A stretch of DNA of 15,339 nt from CAZPCZ01 sp964585225 (GTDB lineage: Bacteria > Patescibacteriota > Patescibacteriia > JACPHY01). Position 1 is the first letter of the stretch. Each line of letters begins with the position of its first letter. A program made the translations under genes and the position numbers. The DNA is taken from NCBI GenBank assembly GCA_964585225.1, contig CAZPCZ010000031.1, forward strand, positions 1 through 15,339, read 5' to 3'. Below the pieces are notes generated by a model that was given only the letters and a program-made list of their open reading frames with translations, made no database searches and was not told the DNA's origin. Shown piece by piece: positions 5,684 to 11,730 of this stretch.

Positions 5684-6736
5684 ATGCGTTACCTCCTTGT
5701 CACCTCGGATCTTCCGCCGCGACGTGGTGGTGTCGCTCGATACCACGCCGCGGTCATCACGGCGCTCGGTGAGGATGGCGCCGCACACCTCGTGCGGCTC
5801 GATCAGCACTGGCTGCGGCTCCTCTGGCAGCTGCCGGTCGCGCTCCAGAGACATCGTGCGAGCGGGCTCATCGTCGGAGAGATCCTGCCAATCGGAACGG
5901 TTGCCTGGGCACTCAGAACGATACTCGGGATTCCGTACGTCGTGATGTGCCACGGACTCGATCTCCGAAACGCGCTGCGTGTGCCACGGAAGCGATGGCT
6001 CGCACGCCATATCCTCCGGAACGCGCGGTCCGTTATCGTGAACAGCGCACACACCGCCGCGACCGCTCGATCACTTGGAGCGGACCCAGTACGGCTCCAC
6101 GTCGTTCCACCGCCGATCGGCGTCACCCCAGCGCTGGCGCAGCCCGCGCAAACGCCAGATGTTCGGCGTGCCCATCACCTCGAGCATGGCCGCATCGTAC
6201 TCTCGGTCGGTCGCCTCGTCGCTCGGAAGGGCTTCGACACGCTCATCCGGGCAATGGCGATCGTCCAGCGAACGCACCCGCGCGCAACGCTCGTCGTCAT
6301 TGGTGATGGTCCGGAGCGCGATGCGCTCGAATCACTCGCCAAGGCGGAACGGGCCTCTGTACGATTCCTCGGCCAACGTGATGACGTGACGACCGCCGCA
6401 TGGTACGCGGCGTCCGATGTGTTCGCGCTCCTCCCACGCGAACTCCCGGACGGGGATGTCGAGGGGTTCGGCATCGTGTACCTCGAGGCCGGCGCGTTTG
6501 GGAAGCCGGTCGTCGGCACGCGGAGTGGGGGAGTGCCGGAGGCAGTGGTGGATGGTGAGACTGGATTGCTCGTCCCACCGGACGATTCGGCAGCTGCCGC
6601 CGAGGTGATCACAGTGCTGCTGCGCGACCGCGACCTCGCGGCTCGGCTCGGGGCGAATGGCCACCGTCGGACCGTCGAGGAATTCAGTACGGAACGATTC
6701 GCCGAGCGCATCCGTTCGGCGCTTGCAAGCGTATGA
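5684..6736 (+). CDS. Glycosyltransferase family 4 (GT-B fold)
   Basis: The product has 350 residues. The N-terminal Rossmann half begins MRYLLVTSDLPPRRGGVARY, with the GG loop typical of GT4, and contains VVMCHGLDL (about 86-94). The C-terminal half carries VGRLVARKGFDTLIRA (about 175-190) and the nucleotide-sugar-binding EX7E motif, Glu260 and Glu268, within EGFGIVYLEAGAFGKPVVGT, followed by SGGVPEAVVDGETGLLVPP. These define a retaining GT-B enzyme using a nucleotide-activated sugar. No signal peptide or membrane helix is evident, so it should act on the cytoplasmic face. Its stop overlaps the next gene by 4 bases (ATGA). The acceptor and the sugar are unknown. Confidence 0.93.
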   Translation: MRYLLVTSDLPPRRGGVARYHAAVITALGEDGAAHLVRLDQHWLRLLWQLPVALQRHRASGLIVGEILPIGTVAWALRTILGIPYVVMCHGLDLRNALRVPRKRWLARHILRNARSVIVNSAHTAATARSLGADPVRLHVVPPPIGVTPALAQPAQTPDVRRAHHLEHGRIVLSVGRLVARKGFDTLIRAMAIVQRTHPRATLVVIGDGPERDALESLAKAERASVRFLGQRDDVTTAAWYAASDVFALLPRELPDGDVEGFGIVYLEAGAFGKPVVGTRSGGVPEAVVDGETGLLVPPDDSAAAAEVITVLLRDRDLAARLGANGHRRTVEEFSTERFAERIRSALASV

Positions 6737-7434
6737 ACCGTATCGTCGTTATTATTCCGACGTGGAATGACCGAGAGCTGCTCCACCGATGCTTCGTGTC
6801 GCTCGCAGCCCAAACGTTCAAAGACTTCGAGGTCATTGTCGTGGATGATGGGAGCGAGCCAGCGATCGAGTTACGAGGGACGAGTGACGAGGTACGAGTT
6901 CGATTGGTGCGGCAGGAGCATGCGGGGGCGCCAGCTGCGCGGAACCGAGGAGCGCGGGAAACGCAGAGCGAGTTCCTTCTGTTCTGCGATGCGGATGTTG
7001 AGCTCCAACCGTACGCACTTGAACGCATGGCCCGGACGCTCGATGCGCACCTCGAGGCATCCTACGCCTACAGCGCGTTCCGATTTGGGTGGAAGAAGTT
7101 CTCGAGCTTCCCGTTCGATGCGGCTCGTCTCCGTCGCATGCCCTACATCCACACGACGGCGCTCATTCGGCGTGCGCACTTCCCAGGGTTCGACGAATCG
7201 CTCAAACGATTCCAGGACTGGGACCTCTGGCTCACCATGCTCGAGGCCGGGCACGTTGGCACGTACATCCCGGAGACCCTGTTTACGGTGCGGAGCGGTG
7301 GCACGATGAGCCGGTGGTTCCCATCATTCGCGCTCCGCTTGCCGTGGAAATCGAGCCGGGTCCGCGCGTACGAGGATGCTGCAGGAGTTATTCGGAAAAA
7401 ACACCGGATCACTTATACACACCCACGAGATTGA
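6733..7434 (+). CDS. Glycosyltransferase family 2 (GT-A fold)
   Basis: The product has 233 residues and begins MNRIVVIIPTWNDRELL, the GT2 entry strand. VIVVDDGS has Asp38-Asp39 for nucleotide binding; the DXD-type metal motif is CDADVE (Asp86, Asp88); QDWDLWL (161-167) supplies the catalytic-base region. AGAPAARNRGAR is the usual conserved helix. It would add one sugar from an activated donor on the cytoplasmic side. Its start overlaps the GT4 stop (ATGA), and a 12-base perfect palindrome CGCTTGCAAGCG (6720-6731) ends one base before the ATG. The variable loop after VVDDGS (residues 45-56) is encoded by a five-unit heptamer array. The missing transmembrane C-terminus makes it a short soluble GT2. 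Confidence 0.92.
   Translation: MNRIVVIIPTWNDRELLHRCFVSLAAQTFKDFEVIVVDDGSEPAIELRGTSDEVRVRLVRQEHAGAPAARNRGARETQSEFLLFCDADVELQPYALERMARTLDAHLEASYAYSAFRFGWKKFSSFPFDAARLRRMPYIHTTALIRRAHFPGFDESLKRFQDWDLWLTMLEAGHVGTYIPETLFTVRSGGTMSRWFPSFALRLPWKSSRVRAYEDAAGVIRKKHRITYTHPRD
6866..6900. repeat. Five-unit heptamer array inside the GT2 gene
   Basis: Units TCGAGTT, ACGAGGG, ACGAGTG, ACGAGGT and ACGAGTT follow each other with an exact 7-base period (35 bases). Because 7 is not a multiple of 3, the peptide is not repetitive (ELRGTSDEVRVR). It falls in the loop after the donor-binding VVDDGS, where GT2 proteins vary in length. Confidence 0.75.
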
Positions 7435-7532
7435 CAACAATATTTAACCATCAGCACAGTCGGTTACACTGAAATCGAAAGGTCGGGATCATCAATATTT
7501 TACCGTACCTGCGCGAAGATTCCCTCGCGTGT
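7435..7532. other. 98-base AT-rich gap, no gene seen
   Basis: The gap between GT2 and the acidic mini-ORF is visibly richer in A and T than its surroundings and contains AATATT twice. A TTGACA (7431-7436) overlaps the GT2 stop, but I find no -10 box at 16-18 bases. A possible weak promoter is TTCGGA (7391-7396) and TATACA (7414-7419) with a 17-base spacer inside the end of GT2. Neither is convincing enough to list as a promoter. Confidence 0.4.
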
Positions 7533-7655
7533 ATGAACGATACGTTGGATCTCGATGACGAGTTGGAAGATATCGAGGACACAGACGACGAACTCAGCGA
7601 TCTGGATGACAAGGACGATGACGATGATGACGATGACGATGACGATGACGAATGA
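7533..7655 (+). CDS. Asp/Glu-rich 40-residue mini-protein, hypothetical
   Basis: From ATG 7533 the frame encodes 40 residues, beginning MNDTLDLDDELEDIEDTDDE and ending in a run of twelve Asp and one Glu. About three quarters of the residues are acidic, with a single Lys. The poly-Asp end is encoded by alternating GAT and GAC codons (7615-7650), a near-perfect GACGAT tandem tract. No family is recognised and no signal peptide or membrane segment is present. No clear Shine-Dalgarno precedes it. A strong hairpin starts 8 bases after the stop, which supports a real transcription unit end here. It could be a genuine acidic peptide (cation or basic-protein binding) or a decayed tandem tract read as an ORF. 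Confidence 0.45.
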   Translation: MNDTLDLDDELEDIEDTDDELSDLDDKDDDDDDDDDDDDE

Positions 7656-7663
7656 GACAGCCA

Positions 7664-7693
7664 AGCACCCCCCGATAGCCATCGGGGGGTGCT
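7664..7693 (+). terminator. Perfect 13-bp hairpin, terminator-like
   Basis: AGCACCCCCCGAT (7664-7676) pairs perfectly with ATCGGGGGGTGCT (7681-7693) around AGCC. The stem is very strong but no T tract follows (GCTATG), so it may be a weak or bidirectional terminator or an RNA-stabilising 3' end. It lies just after the acidic mini-ORF and 21 bases before the ligase start. Confidence 0.65.
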
Positions 7694-7713
7694 GCTATGA
7701 TGGTGGGGTCAGT

Positions 7714-9396
7714 ATGCGTACGCAGTGGGTTATCAGTGCCGTGCTGAGTGCTGGCGTCGCGCTCGACCTCCTCTCGTTCATCGGGTGGAGCATGCCGGCG
7801 TTGCTGCCGTGGATCACCGCTCACGTACTCGGCGCGGTTGCGATCCTTACATTCAGGAACCTCCGGTTCGGCGTCGCCGCAGTGCTCCTCGAGCTCCTGT
7901 GGGGCAGTCACGGATACCTCCTGCGTATTCCGGGGCAGGGGATTGATCTCTCGCTCCGGACCGCGCTCTTCCTCATCGTCCTCGGCGCCACCGCGTGGCA
8001 TCTCCGGACCGCGCTGGCTCGACGGATGCTCTGGGCCACCATCCGTACCCACCCCGCGCGGTGGCCGGCGTTTGTATTCCTCGCAACACTCGCGCTCGGG
8101 GGAATCCTCGGCGTGCTCCGCCATCCATTCGACCGCGTTTTCTTTGACATGAATGCATGGGGATTTCTCCTCCTCGCCCCCGCCTTTCTCATCGCTGCAG
8201 CACGGATGACGCGGATGGATCGCGCGGATAATACGGATACGCGGATTCGATCAAATTGGTCAGATGTCAGATGTCAGATGTCAGATGTCGTACTCGCGGG
8301 AGCTCTCTACCTCATCCTTCGCTCCTACGCGCTCTTGTTCTTCTTCGGCCACGACCTCGGAGGTACCTGGATGCCGCTCTACCAATGGGTCCGCGATATG
8401 CGGCTCGGCGAGGTGACCATCTTCCCCGGCGCGTTTCCGCGAGTGTTCATGCCGAGCATGATGCTTCTATTTCCTGCGATTGCGATCGCAATGACACGAA
8501 TACGCGGATGGTCGCGAATCCGCGAATACGCAAATGATCGGGTGCGGCTCGGGCAAAAAACATTCTCACATTCTGCAGAATGTGAGAATGTTGTACCTCG
8601 TAGATATCCCATGCTCGCACTGGGCGTGTTCGGTGGGGGGGTGGCCGTGCTGCTCCTGAGTCTCTCGCGGAGCTACTGGCTCGCGGGGGTTGCGCTCATC
8701 GTTGTTGGGCTGATGTGGGCGATCGTCGGTGCATTGCGCCAGCGCACCCACATCCATGGATCCCCAGAGGATCTTTCGCATTTTCGTACGAAATTGCGAA
8801 AGACATTTCGTGACGTGCTCGTGCTCGTCGGTGCAACGATCATCGCGGTCGTCGTCGCTGTGGCAATCGTCCGTCTCCCGTACCCGAAACCACTGACCAC
8901 GGCCGGTATTGGGAGCACGCTCCTCGCGCGCCTCTCCGTTGATGCGGCGGTGAGCAACCGTTGGCAGCAGCTCGGACCGCTCCGAGGGGCCATACTTCAG
9001 CACCCGATCCTCGGGAGCGGCTTCGGTGCTGCAGTGACCTACGAGACGAAGGACCCGCGAACGCTTGCCGCTTTCCCGAATCGCCAGTACACGACGACCG
9101 CCTTCGAGTGGGGCTACCTCGACGACCTCCTTGAACGCGGCCTCATCGGCCTCCTCGCCGAACTCTGGCTCGTCGGCGCACTCATTTGGTACGGACTAAA
9201 AACACCGCTCCCTCGTCACTCTTCACTTTTCACTCTTCACTTTTCACTTTCTTTCGGCCTCCTCGCCATCGCGATCGTCCACGCGACGAGCCCGTACCTG
9301 AACCATCCACTCGGGATCGGGGTTGTGCTCTGGCTCTTCACAATGGAATCACCCCGATCCTTGGGAGAGGAACGGAGTGACAGCGTCACGAGATGA
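7714..9396 (+). CDS. O-antigen ligase/polymerase-type membrane protein (Wzy/WaaL-like)
   Basis: From ATG 7714 the protein has 560 residues, with about 11-12 hydrophobic segments. SLSRSYWLAGVALIVVGL and the long periplasmic-type stretch with RWQQLGPLRGAILQHPILG, then FEWGYLDDLLERGLIGLLAE, match the O-antigen ligase family (PF04932). These enzymes join or polymerise lipid-linked glycans outside the membrane. A GGTGGGG lies 5 bases upstream, so I reject the longer frame from 7555, which runs through the hairpin and the acidic ORF. Soluble loops between helices are enlarged by repeat-encoded segments at residues about 164-192, 262-293, 353-364 and 500-513. Ligase versus polymerase cannot be told apart by sequence alone. 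Its end overlaps the convergent transporter remnant by 11 bases. Confidence 0.82.
   Translation: MRTQWVISAVLSAGVALDLLSFIGWSMPALLPWITAHVLGAVAILTFRNLRFGVAAVLLELLWGSHGYLLRIPGQGIDLSLRTALFLIVLGATAWHLRTALARRMLWATIRTHPARWPAFVFLATLALGGILGVLRHPFDRVFFDMNAWGFLLLAPAFLIAAARMTRMDRADNTDTRIRSNWSDVRCQMSDVVLAGALYLILRSYALLFFFGHDLGGTWMPLYQWVRDMRLGEVTIFPGAFPRVFMPSMMLLFPAIAIAMTRIRGWSRIREYANDRVRLGQKTFSHSAECENVVPRRYPMLALGVFGGGVAVLLLSLSRSYWLAGVALIVVGLMWAIVGALRQRTHIHGSPEDLSHFRTKLRKTFRDVLVLVGATIIAVVVAVAIVRLPYPKPLTTAGIGSTLLARLSVDAAVSNRWQQLGPLRGAILQHPILGSGFGAAVTYETKDPRTLAAFPNRQYTTTAFEWGYLDDLLERGLIGLLAELWLVGALIWYGLKTPLPRHSSLFTLHFSLSFGLLAIAIVHATSPYLNHPLGIGVVLWLFTMESPRSLGEERSDSVTR
8202..8287. repeat. CGGAT-word tract plus 30-base heptamer array inside the ligase gene
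   Basis: Bases 8202-8249 carry CGGAT words at roughly 9-base spacing (GGAT at 8204, 8213, 8217, 8226, 8235, 8243). Bases 8258-8287 are GG followed by four perfect TCAGATG heptamers, exactly 30 bases. This is the same GG-plus-four-heptamers design as the right arm before rpsM. The tract encodes a polar insert between two membrane segments and keeps the frame open. Confidence 0.8.
8491..8535. repeat. CGAAT/CGGAT-word tract inside the ligase gene
   Basis: CGRAT words occur at 8497, 8505, 8515 and 8523, each preceded by TACG or TCG-like spacers. It encodes TRIRGWSRIREYAN in the cytoplasmic-type loop just before the 34-base palindrome. The word family resembles the tract at 8202-8249. Confidence 0.6.
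8559..8592. repeat. Perfect 34-base palindrome inside the ligase gene
   Basis: The left half AACATTCTCACATTCTG (8559-8575) is the exact reverse complement of the right half (8576-8592), with no spacer, centred on CTGCAG. It encodes FSHSAECENV in frame (residues about 282-293), in a loop between membrane segments. Confidence 0.9.
8772..8803. repeat. Near-perfect 32-base palindrome inside the ligase gene
   Basis: TCTTTCGCA (8772-8780) pairs with TGCGAAAGA (8795-8803), and the centre TTTCGTACGAAA is itself a perfect palindrome. Only one symmetric T/T position breaks full symmetry. It encodes LSHFRTKLRK in a basic loop (residues about 353-364). Confidence 0.85.
9212..9251. repeat. Heptamer array CTCTTCA/CTTTTCA inside the ligase gene
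   Basis: Units CTCGTCA, CTCTTCA, CTTTTCA, CTCTTCA, CTTTTCA and a partial CTTTC follow with an exact 7-base period. They encode LPRHSSLFTLHFSLSF, i.e. the start of a hydrophobic segment (residues about 500-513), so here the array contributes to a membrane helix. Confidence 0.8.
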
Positions 9397-9730
9397 GCGC
9401 CGCGATGAGCGGGAGCGTTATGAGCGACGCGATCGTCGAGATCGTCAGCGCGCTCGCAGTCGCGGCGGTTGCATCCGGGTCACGAACGTACTCCTCGACG
9501 AGCGGCACCGCATTTGTCGCGAGCGGTGTGCTGAGTAGGATCGTGAGGAGGAGCCGTTCGGACGGTGCAACGCCTGTGGCGTGGAGCACACCAGCGATGA
9601 CGAGCGGTGTGAGCACGAGGCGAATCATGCTGAGCGAAACGACTGTTGGTATGTGCCCACGCTCAAAGCGTAGGTTTGCACCGATGACGATCCTGGTGTC
9701 TCGAGCACCGTGCCGTCTGGCCAGGCTCCA
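9386..9730 (-). pseudogene. AEC-family (auxin efflux carrier) transporter, C-terminal remnant
   Basis: Reading leftward, the frame from about 9730 gives VIGANLRFERGHIPTVVSL, then MIRLVLTPLVIAGVL, LLLTILLSTPLATNAVPL, VEEYVRDPDATAATASAL and TISTIASLITLPLIAALIS before TGA at 9386-9388. This is the C-terminal third of AEC-type permeases, with the conserved PxxxNA(V) segment and the final TLxSLxTLP helix. About two thirds of the protein (roughly 200 residues) is missing: GC-rich sequence stops near 9730 where an AT-rich ORF begins in another frame. An ATG at 9628 overlaps the upstream ORF stop (ATGA), so an 80-residue piece could still be translated, but it is unlikely to transport anything. Confidence 0.75.
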
Positions 9731-10146
9731 CGAAGGATAATTTTTTGCAACTCGAGGAAAGAATCAAAAACTGCGTCGTTGAACACTTCCGTGTTTTTTA
9801 CAAGCACAACACGCTCGTTTAGATCGTCCAGTTTTTCAGCAGCTTGCAAAAATAGCTTTTCATTGCCACTTTCCAGAATGATAGCCTGTGCGTCGGTATT
9901 GAGCTGACCTTCATCAGTGATAAAAGCAGTTTTTGATTCGCTTCCTTTAATTTGTTGCAGAAAATTATCCTTGGCCATTGGATATGCTGTCAAAAACAGA
10001 ATCTTCGAGCCGCGTAAAAACAAATCAGCGACCATGGCTACTGTGAAACGAGAGCCGCCAGCCTTTGGTGCATAGTGAATGAGGCAAGGAAGGCCGTCCT
10101 CCCCAATGTGATGAACTTCGTTGTTTAGTATAATTTGGTCTGCCAC
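9625..10146 (-). CDS. AT-rich hypothetical protein, P-loop-like N-terminus, chimeric C-terminus
   Basis: From GTG 10146 the product has 173 residues (an upstream GTG at 10212 would add 22). It contains LIHYAPKAGGSRFTVAMVADLFLRG, here given as residues about 21-45, then KILFLTAYPMAKDNFLQQI. The strand-loop-helix pattern resembles a RecA-like nucleotide-binding fold, but the Walker A lysine is absent, so ATP use is doubtful. I recognise no named family. Composition is unlike the neighbours: 25 of 60 bases are G or C at 9841-9900, against about 40 of 60 in neighbouring genes. The last about 35 residues (after LELQKIIL) are read out of frame from transporter DNA, so the native C-terminus is probably lost. 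No Shine-Dalgarno is seen. Confidence 0.5.
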   Translation of the reverse strand: MADQIILNNEVHHIGEDGLPCLIHYAPKAGGSRFTVAMVADLFLRGSKILFLTAYPMAKDNFLQQIKGSESKTAFITDEGQLNTDAQAIILESGNEKLFLQAAEKLDDLNERVVLVKNTEVFNDAVFDSFLELQKIILRGAWPDGTVLETPGSSSVQTYALSVGTYQQSFRSA

Positions 10147-10235
10147 AAAAAAATTAATTAAAATGATGCGCCTAAAACTAGCGTTATACGAAGTGAAATG
10201 CGTATGAAGCACCGGGACTTGTATGGTATGCGAAG
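10147..10235. other. 89-base gap at the edge of the AT-rich segment
   Basis: Composition switches from GC-rich to AT-rich here, just after the fmt stop. Two partly matching motifs, TTATACGAAGTG (10184-10195) and GTATGCGAAGTT (10226-10237), lie in the same orientation 42 bases apart. They might mark a recombination border; no gene, tRNA end or terminator is visible. Confidence 0.4.
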
Positions 10236-11228
10236 TTACCGAAGCAATCGAAGTTCGGCGGCGCCGTTGAGGAATGATACTCCTTGCATGCGCACGCCGC
10301 CTTCTGGTTGAACGATCTCGAGCGTGAGGAGTACGTTATCGCCGCACGCAGCATCGAACCGATCGCGGGAACGATCAATCGTTCCGGGCGACAGCGCTGT
10401 CGGTCCATTGACTGCGCTTTTGAGCACCTTGAGACGGCGTCCGTCTGTGAGTGCGCACCACGTGCCTGGCCACCCCTCGTAGGCGCGGATTTTTCGTTCG
10501 ATGACTGCTGCGGGTTCGTCCCAAAAAATACGGCCGTCTTCGCGCGAGAGAAGGGGAGTGGTGGTCGCTCTCACGTGGTCCTGTGGCTGTGGCGTGATGC
10601 GGCCAGTGAGGTACTCGGGGAGTACGCGCTCGAGGAGCGCTGCGCCGCGTTCGGCGAGCTCGCGCTCGAGCGAGGATCGAGTTGCGGTGGGGGAGAGCGG
10701 GACACGCTCCTGCGCGAGGATCGGGCCATGGTCCACCTCCGCGTCGAGGAGCATGAGGGTAACGCCGGTCTCGGTATCGCCATTCGCGATCGCAGATTGA
10801 ATTGGTGAAGGCCCTCGGTACTTCGGGAGGAGGGATGGGTGGAGGTTTACGAAGCCGAACTCCGGAATCGTGAGCGCCTCCGATGTGATGATCTTCCCAT
10901 ACGCGACGACGACGGCGACGTCTGGCGCGAGTTCTCGGAGGAGGGTCGTGAGCGCTTCTTTGGTCTCTGGCTGCCAGCACCGCACGCCGCGCTCCTTCGC
11001 CCATGCTGCGATCGGTGGAGGAGTTGGGTCGTGCTTCCGACCGGCCGGTTCCGTCGGCTTCGTGATGACGCCGACGAACCCACCCCCCCTCGCCCCCCAC
11101 GCACCCCCTCCCGCTCCCCCTCTGGAAGAAGGGGAGAGACCTTCCGATGGGAGGGGGGAAAAAAGTTTAAGCAGGGCCTCCGCGGTGGGGATCGCGAGCG
11201 CCGAGGTCCCGAGGAGCACGCAGTTCAT
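10236..11228 (-). CDS. fmt: Methionyl-tRNA formyltransferase with an in-frame insertion
   Basis: The product has 330 residues and begins MNCVLLGTSALAIPTAEALL. It formylates initiator Met-tRNA using 10-formyl-tetrahydrofolate. The catalytic region GFVNLHPSLLPKYRGPSPIQ (125-144) holds Asn128 and His130, and Asp166 completes the triad; GVTLMLLDAEVDHGPIL follows. The C-terminal OB-like domain contains DGRIFWDEPA, AYEGWPGTW and the final KSAVNGP...GVSFLNGAAELRL. Residues 23-48, rich in Gly, Pro and Ser, are encoded by a nested GC palindrome and separate the first strand-helix from VGVITKPTEPAGR, where normal proteins have only a few residues. The start overlaps the def stop (ATGA), the classical def-fmt coupling. 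Confidence 0.95.
   Translation of the reverse strand: MNCVLLGTSALAIPTAEALLKLFSPLPSEGLSPSSRGGAGGGAWGARGGGFVGVITKPTEPAGRKHDPTPPPIAAWAKERGVRCWQPETKEALTTLLRELAPDVAVVVAYGKIITSEALTIPEFGFVNLHPSLLPKYRGPSPIQSAIANGDTETGVTLMLLDAEVDHGPILAQERVPLSPTATRSSLERELAERGAALLERVLPEYLTGRITPQPQDHVRATTTPLLSREDGRIFWDEPAAVIERKIRAYEGWPGTWCALTDGRRLKVLKSAVNGPTALSPGTIDRSRDRFDAACGDNVLLTLEIVQPEGGVRMQGVSFLNGAAELRLLR
11085..11162. repeat. Nested GC palindrome inserted in fmt
   Basis: The outer arms CCCCCTCCC (11104-11112) and GGGAGGGGG (11149-11157) and the inner arms CTCCCC (11114-11119) and GGGGAG (11131-11136) form a nested inverted repeat. It corresponds to fmt residues 23-48, 26 codons absent from the family pattern. It resembles GC-rich CCCTC...GAGGG palindromes that are usually intergenic. 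Confidence 0.7.
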
Positions 11229-11725
11229 ACCCGTAGTTCCGCGCCAGCTCCTTTCGGGAGTTCGGAGGTTTTGATCGCTCGATCGGTGTACAGGATGCCG
11301 TCGAGGTGGTCCACCTCGTGCTGGAAGATGCGGGCGATGAGGTCCTTTACCCTCTTCGTGATCGGTTTTCCATTTGCATCGAGCGCGCGAACGGTGACTG
11401 ATTTCGCGCGGCGAACGAGACCGATGATGCCGGGGACCGAGAGGCACCCCTCGGTATCGACGGCGGTCCGCACGGAGTGACTCGTGATTTCCGGATTTAC
11501 GTACACGCGCGGCGTCTTCCCCTCGAGTACGACGACGACGCGATGGGGGACGCCGACCTGCGTCGCCGCGATACCAACGCCATCCGCGACGAGCATCGTG
11601 GCGACGAGCTGGTCGAGGAACCCGTCGTTGCGGAGGCGTGTGAGCGTCGCCATATCAACCTCCGCCGCGCGTTGGCGAAGGCGAGGGTCTGGAGTTGTGA
11701 GGATGGCGAGGGGAGGCTTTGACAT
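11225..11725 (-). CDS. def: Peptide deformylase
   Basis: The 166-residue product carries all three family motifs: GVGIAATQ (49-56), EGCLS (92-96, metal ligand Cys94) and QHEVDH (135-140, ligands His136 and His140, catalytic Glu137). It removes the formyl group from nascent proteins, undoing the step started by the adjacent fmt product. Length is typical. It starts at ATG 11725, 5 bases after the priA stop, and its stop overlaps the fmt ATG by four bases. No Shine-Dalgarno is obvious, consistent with translational coupling along the operon. Nothing suggests inactivation. Confidence 0.96.
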   Translation of the reverse strand: MSKPPLAILTTPDPRLRQRAAEVDMATLTRLRNDGFLDQLVATMLVADGVGIAATQVGVPHRVVVVLEGKTPRVYVNPEITSHSVRTAVDTEGCLSVPGIIGLVRRAKSVTVRALDANGKPITKRVKDLIARIFQHEVDHLDGILYTDRAIKTSELPKGAGAELRV

Positions 11726-11730
11726 GTTCG

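Noticed and set aside
7431..7470. TTGACA as a -35 box for the acidic mini-ORF
   Set aside because: No acceptable -10 hexamer lies 16-18 bases downstream; the only TACACT is 28 bases away.
7555..7713. Upstream extension of the ligase gene (53 residues from 7555)
   Set aside because: The frame runs through the acidic mini-ORF and a terminator-like hairpin, gives a repetitive Met/Thr peptide, and a good ribosome-binding site precedes ATG 7714.
9782..9799. AACAC-TTCC-GTGTT-TTTT plus-strand terminator
   Set aside because: It has only a 5-bp AT-rich stem inside a minus-strand ORF and does not end any plus-strand gene; probably chance in AT-rich DNA.
10184..10237. loxP-like recombination site (CTTCGTATA-type motifs)
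   Set aside because: The two motifs are in direct orientation, 42 bases apart and only partly alike; no inverted 13-base arms or recombinase gene are present.
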